Positions 16,980 to 25,312 of a stretch of DNA of 64,000 nt are shown in pieces. The position numbers and the translations under genes are program-made. The notes under the pieces are model-generated. The model was not told the origin of the DNA. It saw only the letters and a program-made list of their open reading frames with translations, and searched no databases. The DNA lies in NCBI RefSeq assembly GCF_004348725.1, contig NZ_SMKR01000005.1:23572-87571 (forward strand), given 5' to 3'. Source of the stretch: Kribbella turkmenica. Its GTDB lineage: Bacteria; Actinomycetota; Actinomycetes; Propionibacteriales; Kribbellaceae. Each line of letters starts with the position of its first letter. Position 1 is the stretch's first letter.

Positions 16980-17008
16980 ACTATAAGTAGGGATGACAAC
17001 GTTGGCAA
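16980..17008 (-). promoter_or_regulatory. Promoter of the Dpp-type ABC operon
   Basis: Read on the minus strand: -35 TTGCCA at 17008-17003, a 17-nt spacer, and -10 TATAGT at 16985-16980. This is close to the sigma-70 consensus. The -35 and part of the spacer lie within the palindromic operator at 16994-17007, so a bound repressor would block polymerase. Confidence 0.75.
16994..17007. promoter_or_regulatory. LacI-type operator O1, TGACAACGTTGGCA
   Basis: The sequence fits TGnCAACGTTGnCA, an even palindrome with central CG as in LacI/GalR-family operators. It overlaps the -35 of the ABC operon. No LacI-family gene is present in the window. Confidence 0.7.
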
Positions 17009-17070
17009 GAGTTCATTGCCACGTTGGAACATCTGCGGCGAATGCGCTGATCAGTCGATATACCAACCTC

Positions 17071-17084
17071 TGACAACGTTGGCT
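17071..17084. promoter_or_regulatory. LacI-type operator O2, TGACAACGTTGGCT
   Basis: It repeats the first 13 bases of the operator at 16994 exactly, 77 bp further upstream. A weaker version (TTGCCACGTTGGAA) lies at 17016-17029. Paired sites suggest looping or cooperative binding by one repressor. Confidence 0.6.
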
Positions 17085-17215
17085 TGCTCTGCGTAACAAG
17101 TCTCAGGCGCGACGATCCGGAGTTCGTCACACGCCGCGTCACACGGCGACCGTCTTCCATCGAGTACGACGGCTGCACCGGGCGGCCGCGAAATCAGTGA
17201 TTCCCAGGGGGAGAC

Positions 17216-18031
17216 ATGACGAACACGACCGTGGACTTCGAGGCGATCAAGGACAAGCAGCGGGCCGGCTGGCAGACCGGCGACTACCCGCGGGTGGGCA
17301 ACACTCTGCAGATCATCGCCGAGCTCCTGGTCGAGGCCGCCGACGTGCGCGCCGGGCACCGAGTGCTCGACGTCGCCTGCGGCCAGGGCAACGCCGCGAT
17401 GGCGGCCGCCCGCCGGTTCGCCGAGGCGACCGGGGTGGACTACGCGCCGAACCTGCTGGAGCAGGGCCGGGAGCGGGCCGCTGCGGAACACCTGCCGGTG
17501 ACGTTCACCGAGGGCGACGCAGAGAACCTGCCGGTTTCGGACAGCGCGTTCGACCTCGTCTGCAGCACGGTCGGCGTGATGTTCGCGCCGAACCACCAGA
17601 AGGCGGCCGACGAGCTCGTCCGGGCGACGGCGCCGGGCGGCAAGATCGCGCTGGCGAGCTGGACGCCGGCCGGGATGATCGGCCAGCTGTTCAAGACGGT
17701 CTCGAAGTGGGCCCCGCCGCCGGCCGGCGTGCGGTCGCCGACGCTGTGGGGTACCGAGGACCACCTGTTCGAGCTGTTCGGCGACCGGGTCGAGTGGGTC
17801 GCGCTGAACCGGCGCGAGTACGTGTTCCGCTACCACTCGCCGGAGCACTTCTCCGAGTGGTTCCGCGACTTCTACGGACCGATCACCCGGCTCGCCGGGA
17901 CCCTCGACGGCGAGGACCTGAAGCAGTTCGCCCGCGAGCTGGCCGACGTACCGCGCCCCTTCGACCACGCCGACGACGGCACGGTCGCCGCCCGCGCCGA
18001 ATACCTCGAGGCCGTGGGAATCCGCCGCTGA
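17216..18031 (+). CDS. Class I SAM-dependent methyltransferase
   Basis: A 271-aa Rossmann-type methyltransferase. Motif I is LDVACGQGNA at 51-60, the acidic motif II residue is in GVDYAPNLLE, and GDAENLPVSDSAFDLV is motif III/IV of the UbiE/Methyltransf_11 group. The C-terminal part (YVFRYHSPEHFSEWFRDFYGP) is shared with small-molecule methyltransferases of actinomycetes. The substrate cannot be told. A purine-rich GGGGGAGA precedes the ATG. It is followed by a BTAD-type regulator on the same strand after a 126-nt gap with an inverted repeat. Confidence 0.85.
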   Translation: MTNTTVDFEAIKDKQRAGWQTGDYPRVGNTLQIIAELLVEAADVRAGHRVLDVACGQGNAAMAAARRFAEATGVDYAPNLLEQGRERAAAEHLPVTFTEGDAENLPVSDSAFDLVCSTVGVMFAPNHQKAADELVRATAPGGKIALASWTPAGMIGQLFKTVSKWAPPPAGVRSPTLWGTEDHLFELFGDRVEWVALNRREYVFRYHSPEHFSEWFRDFYGPITRLAGTLDGEDLKQFARELADVPRPFDHADDGTVAARAEYLEAVGIRR

Positions 18032-18058
18032 AGGTCCACACTGTCCCTGGGGCCTCTG

Positions 18059-18139
18059 GCTGGTTGACCCACCAGATGCGGGGTTAGCTGATCGGATTCC
18101 GGCTGGCGAACCCACAGGCTGGTGGGTCAGCCGACCAGC
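18059..18139. repeat. Inverted repeat in the leader of the BTAD regulator gene
   Basis: TGACCCACCAG at 18065-18075 and CTGGTGGGTCA at 18119-18129 are exact reverse complements 43 bp apart, extended by GCTGGT (18059-18064) and ACCAGC (18134-18139). The distal arm ends just before the ribosome site. It could be an operator pair, or an RNA stem that ends the upstream transcript. Confidence 0.6.
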
Positions 18140-18157
18140 CTGGGAGGGGAACGGGTG

Positions 18158-19951
18158 ATGGTGATGGTGACGATCCGGCTGCTCGGTCCGCCGGTGATCG
18201 AGCACGGTGTGGAGCCGGGTCGTCAGCCCCGTGGGCGGAAGGCCTGGGCGCTGCTCGGCTACCTGTTGCTGGCCGAGCGGCCGCCCAGCCGACGCCGCCT
18301 CGCTGAGCTGTTCTTCGCCGATGCCGAAGATCCGCTCGGTGCGCTGCGCTGGACGCTGGCCGAGCTCCGGCGCGCGATCGGCGTACCGGACCTGCTGACC
18401 GGCGATCCGGTCGTGGCGGCCCTCGACAGTACGACGACCGTCGACGTGCTGGCGCTGACCGAGCCGGCCGAGCCCGAGTTGCTGCTCGCGCACGGCGGCG
18501 AGCTGCTCGAGGGAGTGGACCTGGAGTCGTGCCCGGAGTTCGAGTCGTGGCTGCTGGTCGAGCGCCGCCGGGTGGCCGGTGCGATCGAGGCGCGACTCCG
18601 GCAGAACGCGATCGCCCTGCTGGCCGCCGGGCAGCCGGGTGCGGCGATTCCCTTCGCGGCCAAGGCGGTCGCGATCAATCGGCACGAGCAGGGCAACCAC
18701 GAGCTGCTCATCCGGAGCATGGCCAGCTCGGGTGACCGGGTGAGTGCTCTGCGGCAGATCTCGATCTGTGAGGACCTGTTCCGGCGCGAGCTCGGCATCG
18801 GCGTGTCCGGGACGCTCCGGGAGGCGGCCGAGGTCGCGCCGAAGTCCGGTCCCCCGCTCAGTGGCCGGGCCGCCGCCGTCAGTCAGCTCAAGGCCGGCCG
18901 GGCGGCGATCGTGGCCGGTGCGGTCGACGCGGGTCTGCAGTGTCTGCGCCAGGCCGCGGCACTGGCGGTCCAGTGTCACGACAAGACGTTGGAAGCCCAA
19001 GCGCTCGCCGCGCTCGGCGGCGCTCTCGTGCACGCGATCCGCGGCCATGACGAGGAAGGCGCGATCGTCCTGCACGAGGCGTTGGCGGTCGCCGATGAGG
19101 CCGGTGAGCGGGCGAGCTCGGTGCTGGCGATGCGCGAACTGGGCTTCATCGAGATCCAGGCCGGCCGGCGCACGACGGGAGACGAGTGGCTGGCCAGGGC
19201 CCAGACACTGGCCGAGACGGACGCGGAGTACGCCGCGATTCTCGGCGTCCGCGGGATGAACTCCTCCGACCGGGCCGACTACCCGGCCGCGTTCGAGCAA
19301 CTGGGCGAGTCGGCCGAGCTTGCTGCCCGCTGTGGCGATCACCGGCAGCAGGCGTGGTCGCTGTCGTTGGTGGGACGGGCACACTTGTTGCGATCGGAGT
19401 ACAGCCAGGCCGCGGCGGTGCTGGCCGAGACCCTCGACCTGGTGCGGCGGGAACGCTGGATCGCCTTCCTGCCGTGGCCGCAGGCGCTCGCCGCGGAGCT
19501 CGACCTCTACGCCGGGAAGCTGGACACGTCGGCGGAAGGGTTCGAGCAGGCCTGGGCCCTCGGCTGTCAGCTGAACGACCCTTGCTGGGAGGGGATGGCG
19601 GGGCGCGGACTCGCGCTGCTGCACGCCGGCCGGGGCGACTACCCGGGTGCCACCGAGTGGCTCGATCTCGCCCTGACCCGCGCGAGCCGTGAGCCGGACC
19701 GCTATCAGTGGGTGCACGCGCACGTGCTCGACACCGCTGCCGGTACGGCGCTCGACCGGTCCGACGGCGAGCGTGCCCGTCACCTCGCGAGCCGTCTCTC
19801 CGCGCTCGCGGCCCACTGCGACCTGCGGGAGATGCAGGTGCACGCGCAGCTCCACCTCGGACGGCTCGGCGATCGCCGCGCCACCGCGGCCGCACGCTCA
19901 CTCAGTGCGGACATCGACAACCCTGCGCTGCACGCGTTGGCTCAGTCGTAG
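18158..19951 (+). CDS. BTAD-domain (SARP-like) regulator with TPR-rich C terminus
   Basis: About 597 residues. The first 70 (IRLLGPPVIEHG... RKAWALLGYLLLAE... SRRRLAELFF) form the OmpR-like winged helix of SARP regulators, and residues about 90-225 the bacterial transcriptional activation (BTAD) region (VDVLALTE... LLEGVDLESCPEFESWLLVERRRV... LRRELGIG-like). The remaining 370 residues are alpha-helical repeats rich in A, L and E, fitting TPRs. There is no NB-ARC/ATPase module as in AfsR. GGGAGGGGA lies before a run of GTG/ATG codons; ATG 18158 has the better spacing. It probably activates nearby genes, perhaps the methyltransferase (inference). Convergent 10-nt overlap with the ATPase gene. 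Confidence 0.8.
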   Translation: MVMVTIRLLGPPVIEHGVEPGRQPRGRKAWALLGYLLLAERPPSRRRLAELFFADAEDPLGALRWTLAELRRAIGVPDLLTGDPVVAALDSTTTVDVLALTEPAEPELLLAHGGELLEGVDLESCPEFESWLLVERRRVAGAIEARLRQNAIALLAAGQPGAAIPFAAKAVAINRHEQGNHELLIRSMASSGDRVSALRQISICEDLFRRELGIGVSGTLREAAEVAPKSGPPLSGRAAAVSQLKAGRAAIVAGAVDAGLQCLRQAAALAVQCHDKTLEAQALAALGGALVHAIRGHDEEGAIVLHEALAVADEAGERASSVLAMRELGFIEIQAGRRTTGDEWLARAQTLAETDAEYAAILGVRGMNSSDRADYPAAFEQLGESAELAARCGDHRQQAWSLSLVGRAHLLRSEYSQAAAVLAETLDLVRRERWIAFLPWPQALAAELDLYAGKLDTSAEGFEQAWALGCQLNDPCWEGMAGRGLALLHAGRGDYPGATEWLDLALTRASREPDRYQWVHAHVLDTAAGTALDRSDGERARHLASRLSALAAHCDLREMQVHAQLHLGRLGDRRATAAARSLSADIDNPALHALAQS

Positions 19952-22902
19952 ACGGCATCGATCAGCAGCTCGGAACTGCGGTCGGGCTCGTTCAGGACGG
20001 CACGAACCACGTGCCGCTGGTCCCACCGGCCACTCGCCCAGGCCAGCGCCTTGGCCAGACCGTCGAACGTCGCCGCGTGCGGAGCGCCCTCGTCGTCCAC
20101 CCACCACGACACCTCGACGCCGTCGACCGTGAGCTCCTCGTGCTCCCACCACACCGGCGGCACCTCGGGAACCAGCTCGAGTACGATCGCCGGCACGTCC
20201 GCCGCCGTCCCCTCGCCGTCGACCTTGCCCTCGGCAACTTCCTGCGCCATCGGCACCTCGAACAGGTCGCTCAGCCCGTCCGCCGCCGCGCCGGACGCGA
20301 CGACGAAACCGCCCAGATCCGTGCGCTGCAACCACATCGGGCCGTCCACGACCACGGCGCGGCCGGCGTCGACGACACGGGTCAGGCCGTCGTCCGTGAG
20401 GACGCGGACCTGCTCCGGCGCGTCTCCCGGGAACACCGCCAGCATCCCGAGCCGGTTCCACAACCGCAGGATCGCGCTCTGGTCGACCTCGCGGTCGGGG
20501 TCGGCGAGCCGCTCCAGCAGCAGGCCGATGCCGTCGGCATCGAGATCGCCGGCCTCGCGGACCAGGCCGACCGCCGTCCGTACCTCGGGGTCGAGACCGG
20601 CCGTCCACGCCGGCGCCTCGTCGAGGAAGCTCGCGAGCACCGGGTCGGCGGCCGGATCGGCCCGGCCGGCCAGCGGTTCGCCGTCCGCCAGCAGGACCCG
20701 TTCGCGGATCCACCAGGCCGAGTACGACGGGACGCCGAGCGGACGGTCGTCGGGACCGACCACGCGCACCTGGGTGACCAGCGCGCGCCGCAGCGCGGGC
20801 GACGACCCGAACAGTTCGAGAACCCGGGGCCAGGCGTCGTCGGTGATCCAGTCGAGGTCGCGGATCGCGGCCAGCTCACCGACCGTGGCGCCGTACCGGG
20901 ATCCGTCCGGTGCCACGTCGTCCGCCCAGTCCTCGATGCCGTCGAGGTCGCCGAGAGGCTCGGGCAGCTCGTCCAGCGCGACGTCGGCGGCGGTCACCAC
21001 GCCGAGGGTCGTGAGGACGCCGACCGCCTCCAGCGCGGGCAGTCCGTAGCGGTCGAGCAGGGACCGGTCGACCGGTGCGACCTCGTCGTCGTCCAGGATC
21101 TCCTCGGCCACGGAGCCGGGAACGACGAGGGCGTTCGCGGGGACCAGTTCGCCGTCGCCGTCGCGCAGTGCGAGGTCTGCGAGCCACCACAAGCCGTCCG
21201 CCTGTGACGGGTCGGCGGCGACCAGGCTCAGGACCGCGTGTGCGATCGCGTCCGGGTCGTCGGCCTCGAGCGAGTGCTCGACCGCCGCGCGTACGGCGCT
21301 GTCCTCCAGCAATGTCCGCGGGGTCGCGGGGAGTGCGCCGAGACGCTCCAGCGCGGGGTCGACGGCACCCGGGTGGACTACGCGGACGCCGTACTCGCCG
21401 AACTCCCTGAGGACGTCGACGGGGAGCTCGGGGCCTGGCAGGAGCAGGCCGCGTACGCCGCGGACGAGGCGGCCGTCGGCGAGCGGGACGGGCAGGGTGC
21501 CGAGCGATTCACGCAGCAGGGCGTCCGTGACCATGCCGGCGAGCGAGGAGTAGAGAGTGCGCCACCATTCGGGGGAATCGCCGGCGCCGAGCTGGTCGAT
21601 CACCTCGGCCAGTTCGAGCCTGCGCACTCGGAGGGTGTCGAGGGCGGTGCGGAACTGCAGGCTTGACCGGATCAGTCCGGGGACGATCGGCGCGAGAACG
21701 GCGGTGAATGCTTCGTCCGCTCCGTCGACCACGACGGCGTCCCGCGGTCTGACGACCTTGTCGTCCGCCACTGCCCGGAGGATCGGCGTACTCGGCAGCA
21801 CCGTGATGATCTCGTCCCGGATCGCCCGATCCAGCGCTCCCGCGGCCAGCCAGGTCGGCACGAGAGCGAGCACGTCGTCGCCGTCGGCGACCCGCCGCCG
21901 GAGCAGCTCGGCGTACGCGACCGCCGCTTCCCGGGTCAGCCGGTCGGTCAGCGCCCCCTGCGCGACATGCCGCCGGGTCGGATCCAGCGGGAACGACGCC
22001 AGCAGCAACGCCGGCAGACTCAGCGGCTCCTCCGTCGGAGTAGGCGCCTGGACCACACCCGGGAGCCCGGCCGCCGGGTCCCGAGGAAGTGCCCAGAGGA
22101 CCGACCACTGTGGGCGGGAGCGTTCCTCGACGGGACGGTCGGACAGCAGTGCATCGCGTTCGTGGTCGTCGAAGGTGCCGCCGGCGCGGTGGACGTGCCA
22201 GCGGGACTCGGCGTCTGCGAGGACGCGGTGTCCGTCGGGCGTCTCGATCTCGATCCGTACGAGTCCCGGCAGGGCGAGGAGCAGCGCGTCCCCGGCCTCG
22301 GTGAGCAGGCGCCGTACCAAAGCGATTGCGGCCTCGTCGCGCAGCGGCAGGACGACCGCGGTGTCGTATCCCTCCGGCGGCTCGCCCTGGGCCTCGAACG
22401 GCAGCCGCAACGCCGGCACCTGCCCGTCGCGGCGCCGTACCTCGGTGGCGAGGCGGGCCGACCCCACCCCGGCGATCGCGGCCGCGGTGTCCGCCTTCGA
22501 GAACCGGACCCCTCCGGTCCGGGACAGGATCACCGGCTCGTCGGTCACCGCGAGAACAGCGGAGAACCCGACCCCGAAGCGTCCGACCGTCGGCTCGTCC
22601 CGCTTGGCCGACGCCCGCAGCGTGGCCAGCGACTCGACGCCCTCGGCGGACAACGGCGTACCGGTGTTCGCCACCACCAGGGTGCTCCCGCGGAACGAGA
22701 ACAGCACCCGCCCGGGCACACCCGCCCGCGCGGCCGCGTCCGCCGCGTTCTGCGCCAGCTCGACGACCACCCGGTCGACGTACCCGCCGAGCGCCAGGTC
22801 CTCCTCGGCGTTCGCGTCCTCCCGGAACCGCACGGGCGCCGCCGCCCAGCCGGCCAGCACCCGCTCCCGAATCGCCGCCGTCCCGAACCTGTCCTCGCTC
22901 AC
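19942..22902 (-). CDS. Sacsin-like protein with N-terminal HSP90-type ATPase domain
   Basis: A 986-aa protein. Residues about 35-150 carry the GHKL ATP-binding motifs: ELAQNAADA (N-box), VVANTGTPLS, and VGRFGVGFSAVLAV (lid glycine motif). These define the HATPase of HSP90/sacsin-type proteins. The other 800 residues have no recognisable enzyme domain and are rich in D, E and L. Such proteins are known from actinobacterial genomes as uncharacterised ATP-binding proteins; a chaperone-like role is only analogy. GTG 22902 is preferred over 22953 because the latter overlaps the divergent esterase start. CATACT on the minus strand, 7 nt before the GTG, suggests a leaderless message. Confidence 0.8.
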   Translation of the reverse strand: MSEDRFGTAAIRERVLAGWAAAPVRFREDANAEEDLALGGYVDRVVVELAQNAADAAARAGVPGRVLFSFRGSTLVVANTGTPLSAEGVESLATLRASAKRDEPTVGRFGVGFSAVLAVTDEPVILSRTGGVRFSKADTAAAIAGVGSARLATEVRRRDGQVPALRLPFEAQGEPPEGYDTAVVLPLRDEAAIALVRRLLTEAGDALLLALPGLVRIEIETPDGHRVLADAESRWHVHRAGGTFDDHERDALLSDRPVEERSRPQWSVLWALPRDPAAGLPGVVQAPTPTEEPLSLPALLLASFPLDPTRRHVAQGALTDRLTREAAVAYAELLRRRVADGDDVLALVPTWLAAGALDRAIRDEIITVLPSTPILRAVADDKVVRPRDAVVVDGADEAFTAVLAPIVPGLIRSSLQFRTALDTLRVRRLELAEVIDQLGAGDSPEWWRTLYSSLAGMVTDALLRESLGTLPVPLADGRLVRGVRGLLLPGPELPVDVLREFGEYGVRVVHPGAVDPALERLGALPATPRTLLEDSAVRAAVEHSLEADDPDAIAHAVLSLVAADPSQADGLWWLADLALRDGDGELVPANALVVPGSVAEEILDDDEVAPVDRSLLDRYGLPALEAVGVLTTLGVVTAADVALDELPEPLGDLDGIEDWADDVAPDGSRYGATVGELAAIRDLDWITDDAWPRVLELFGSSPALRRALVTQVRVVGPDDRPLGVPSYSAWWIRERVLLADGEPLAGRADPAADPVLASFLDEAPAWTAGLDPEVRTAVGLVREAGDLDADGIGLLLERLADPDREVDQSAILRLWNRLGMLAVFPGDAPEQVRVLTDDGLTRVVDAGRAVVVDGPMWLQRTDLGGFVVASGAAADGLSDLFEVPMAQEVAEGKVDGEGTAADVPAIVLELVPEVPPVWWEHEELTVDGVEVSWWVDDEGAPHAATFDGLAKALAWASGRWDQRHVVRAVLNEPDRSSELLIDAVYD

Positions 22903-22931
22903 GCCGTGCAGTATGCCAACTGCCCCGCGGC

Positions 22932-22937
22932 TATCGT
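22932..22937 (+). promoter_or_regulatory. -10 box TATCGT of a leaderless esterase gene
   Basis: TATCGT is followed by six bases and the GTG start of the esterase, with no ribosome site. The divergent ATPase gene has a similar arrangement on the other strand only about 40 nt away. Confidence 0.55.
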
Positions 22938-22943
22938 GGTCCG

Positions 22944-23738
22944 GTGATCGCACCCGGCAGCCGGTACGTCGCCCTCGGCAGTTCGTTCGCCGCGGGCCCA
23001 GGAATCGACCCGATCGTGCACAGGCCGGCCGGACGGTCCGGGCGCAACTACCCGCACCTGGTCGCCGCCGAGCTCGGCCTCGACCTCACTGACGTCACCT
23101 ACTCCGGCGCGACCACCGCGAACCTGCTGGACACCCCGCAGGACGAGGCACCTCCGCAACTCGACGCCGTCACCCCGGCCACCGCTGTGGTGACGATCAC
23201 TGTCGGCGGCAACGATCTCGAGTACGTCGGGACCTTCACCCGGGGCAGCAGGCTGAACACGTTCGCGAAACCCGCGAACCTGCTCGGTCGCCGGGTCGCG
23301 AACCGCATCCGTGCCCGGGTGAGCTACCTCAAGGACGATGCCGCCTACCAAGCCGTGACCGACTCCCTGGTCACCGTCGTCGAACGGGTCCGCGAGCAGG
23401 CACCGGCGGCCCGCGTCGTCCTCGTCGACTACCTGACCCTCGTCGGACCGGCGACCCGGCCGCGGCTCGACGTACCGCTCAACGAGGAACAGTTGCCGAG
23501 CGTCGCGATGATGGCCGACAGCCTCGCCGCCGCGTTCGCGAAGGCGGCCGCCGGCACGGGCGCCGGCCTGGTCGCCGCCTCGGCCGTGAGCCAGGACCAC
23601 GCGATCGGCTCCGCCGAGCCGTGGACGACCGGTTTCACCCTCCGGCCGCCCGCGCTGGGCGGCGTCGTCCCGTATCACCCGAACGCGGCCGGCATGCGAG
23701 CCGTCGCCGACCTGGTCGTGCGGGCCTTGAGGACGTAG
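22944..23738 (+). CDS. SGNH/GDSL-fold hydrolase (esterase or lipase)
   Basis: A 264-aa SGNH hydrolase of the Streptomyces lipase/SEST type. Block I is YVALGSSFAAGPGI with the nucleophile in GSS near residue 14, block III is VTITVGGNDLEYVG, and block V is VPYHPNAAGMRAVA with the catalytic histidine. Known relatives hydrolyse fatty-acid esters. No signal peptide is visible from this start, so a cytosolic protein or a non-classical route is implied, unlike many secreted relatives. The open frame upstream of 22944 is the shadow of the ATPase gene. Confidence 0.85.
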   Translation: MIAPGSRYVALGSSFAAGPGIDPIVHRPAGRSGRNYPHLVAAELGLDLTDVTYSGATTANLLDTPQDEAPPQLDAVTPATAVVTITVGGNDLEYVGTFTRGSRLNTFAKPANLLGRRVANRIRARVSYLKDDAAYQAVTDSLVTVVERVREQAPAARVVLVDYLTLVGPATRPRLDVPLNEEQLPSVAMMADSLAAAFAKAAAGTGAGLVAASAVSQDHAIGSAEPWTTGFTLRPPALGGVVPYHPNAAGMRAVADLVVRALRT

Positions 23739-23746
23739 TCCGGACG

Positions 23747-23752
23747 TAGGCT
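23747..23752 (+). promoter_or_regulatory. -10 box TAGGCT of a leaderless acetyltransferase gene
   Basis: TAGGCT, six bases, then the ATG at 23759; no ribosome site. It lies only a few bases after the esterase stop, so the acetyltransferase has its own promoter. Confidence 0.55.
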
Positions 23753-23758
23753 CGGACC

Positions 23759-24337
23759 ATGGAGGTGCGGAGCGCGACCGAGACCGACGTCGACGCGGCG
23801 GTCCGCACCCTGACCCGCGCGTTCGAGGACTACCCGATGACCCGGACAAGCCTCGACCCGGACCAGTACCTCGACCGGCTGGCGCGGTACCAACGGCTCT
23901 TCCTCACCCGTATCGGCATGCCCCACGGCCGCGTCTGGGTCACGTCGGACGTGAGTGCCGTCGCCGTCTGGACGACGCCGGCCACTCCCCCGAACGCCTT
24001 CGCGCCGCACGCCGAGGCGTTCAAGGACCTGGCCGGGTCGCGGGCCGCGCTGGCCGCCGAGTACGAGCAGGCGATGGGGATCTTCCGCCCGCAGTCACCG
24101 GTGTGGTTCCTGGCCCTCGTCGGCGTCGACCCCAGCCGTCAGCAACAGGGCCTCGGCCGGGCCGTCATCAACCCGGGGCTGGCGGCCGCGGACGCCGAAC
24201 ACTCCCCGGCGTTCGTGGAGACCCAGGAACCCGCGAACCTCACCTTCTACGAGTCCCTCGGCTTCACCGTCGTCGCCGAGCTCGAACTTCCCCACCGCGG
24301 TCCCATCCACTACGCGATGTACCGCCCGGCGCACTAA
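23759..24337 (+). CDS. GNAT-family N-acetyltransferase
   Basis: A 192-aa single-domain GNAT. Motif A, the acetyl-CoA pyrophosphate loop, is LALVGVDPSRQQQGLGRAVI at 118-137 (RQQQGLG), followed by motif B-like LTFYESLGFTVVAEL. The N-terminal region (ATETDVDAAVRTLTRAFEDYP) is usual for GNATs acting on small molecules. The acceptor is unknown. Its stop codon overlaps the stop of a small gene on the opposite strand. Confidence 0.85.
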   Translation: MEVRSATETDVDAAVRTLTRAFEDYPMTRTSLDPDQYLDRLARYQRLFLTRIGMPHGRVWVTSDVSAVAVWTTPATPPNAFAPHAEAFKDLAGSRAALAAEYEQAMGIFRPQSPVWFLALVGVDPSRQQQGLGRAVINPGLAAADAEHSPAFVETQEPANLTFYESLGFTVVAELELPHRGPIHYAMYRPAH

Positions 24338-24498
24338 CGCGCCGTGACGGCCCGTAGCCAGCGGCGGGCGACGGATGCGGGCTGCGTCCGGTCAGCCGCC
24401 CTGCGTGACCTCCGTCCGCGGCGGGGCTCCTTGGGCGGGAGCGTCGACTTGCTGCTGCCGAACTGGCTCAGCGACACCATCAGGTTCAGCGGTTCCAT
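24334..24498 (-). CDS. Small basic protein of 54 residues, unknown function
   Basis: This frame starts at ATG 24498 with GGAGG 8 nt upstream, a near-ideal ribosome site, and runs 54 codons to TAG. The protein begins MEPLNLMVSLSQFGSSKS and turns strongly basic (EPRRGRRSRR, then ARRWLRAVTAR). The hydrophobic-then-basic layout could bind nucleic acid or membrane, but nothing is recognised. The stop is shared tail-to-tail with the acetyltransferase stop (24334-24337). Without the ribosome site this would be dismissed as chance. Confidence 0.45.
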   Translation of the reverse strand: MEPLNLMVSLSQFGSSKSTLPPKEPRRGRRSRRAADRTQPASVARRWLRAVTAR

Positions 24499-24585
24499 CT
24501 GTCCGTCCTCCGCGTCAGGGCATCGCCTTCGCGGTGCCTACACCCGGACGTCGGAACAGGATCGGCAATCTTGACATCGCGAGGT

Positions 24586-25308
24586 TCACAGACGCGACGG
24601 GAGCCCGAACTCCGCGGGGACACCCGGACTGTAGGCGACGTGGTCCGGCGGCCTGCTCAGGCCGGTGAGGCCGACGGACGCCAGCAGCCCGCGGTCGTCG
24701 AAGCCGACCAGCTCGGCGGCGTGAAGGACCCACGGCGGGTGCTGATTGGGCAGGTACCAGGTCCGTCCGGCTCGCGCGACGTGCAGCCCCCACCGAGCGG
24801 TGAGGAAGTCCTCGAGCGGCCCTGCTGCCAACGGCTCACCGGTGCGTACGGCCACCCTGCTCGACGCCCGGACGCCCGGATGACGCACGGTCGAGGTGTA
24901 GACGTGATCGTTGCCGTCGGCGCCATGCGACATCGCGGCCCAGCGGTACGGCAGGCCGAAGACCGTCCGGGCCGCCGCGACCACCGCCAGCCGGTCGGCG
25001 TCCAGGCTCAGGAAGACGACACCCCGGCGGCCGGACGTGTCGACGGAGTACAGCCGGACGTTGGTCTCCAGGAACGTGCCGAAGTACGGGACCGCCGGGC
25101 CGCGGGGGAACCCGCTGCCGACCATGCGGAAGGGCACGAGGCCGACGTACGTCCGTCCCTCGAAGGTGTCCGGGCGTGCTCCGGGCGGAAAGAAGTGCGC
25201 GACCGTCGACGGGCTCACGGCCCAGTGTAGGAAGGTCAGCTCACGCCAGCCCTGCCGCAGGATCCGCGGCCGCCGCAGGGCCGGTGCCTCGGGCCAGCTC
25301 GCGTCCAC
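24586..25308 (-). CDS. DUF2071 (YqjF-type) protein
   Basis: A 240-aa protein of the DUF2071 family, related to acetoacetate-decarboxylase-like folds: WRELTFLHWAVSPSTVAHFFPPGARPDTFEGRTYVGLVPFRM is the family opening, and FGTFLETNVRLYSVD and GVVFLSLDADRLAVVAAAR follow in the expected order. The biochemical role of the family is unknown. The GTG start lies 4 nt after the stop of the upstream 107-aa gene and has no ribosome site, so it is probably translated by coupling. Confidence 0.8.
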   Translation of the reverse strand: MDASWPEAPALRRPRILRQGWRELTFLHWAVSPSTVAHFFPPGARPDTFEGRTYVGLVPFRMVGSGFPRGPAVPYFGTFLETNVRLYSVDTSGRRGVVFLSLDADRLAVVAAARTVFGLPYRWAAMSHGADGNDHVYTSTVRHPGVRASSRVAVRTGEPLAAGPLEDFLTARWGLHVARAGRTWYLPNQHPPWVLHAAELVGFDDRGLLASVGLTGLSRPPDHVAYSPGVPAEFGLPSRL

Positions 25309-25312
25309 CCGA

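Noticed and set aside
17051..19855. A 934-codon minus-strand frame opposite the methyltransferase and BTAD gene
   Set aside because: It runs through two plus-strand genes with clear domains and through the ABC promoter region; its protein has no domain.
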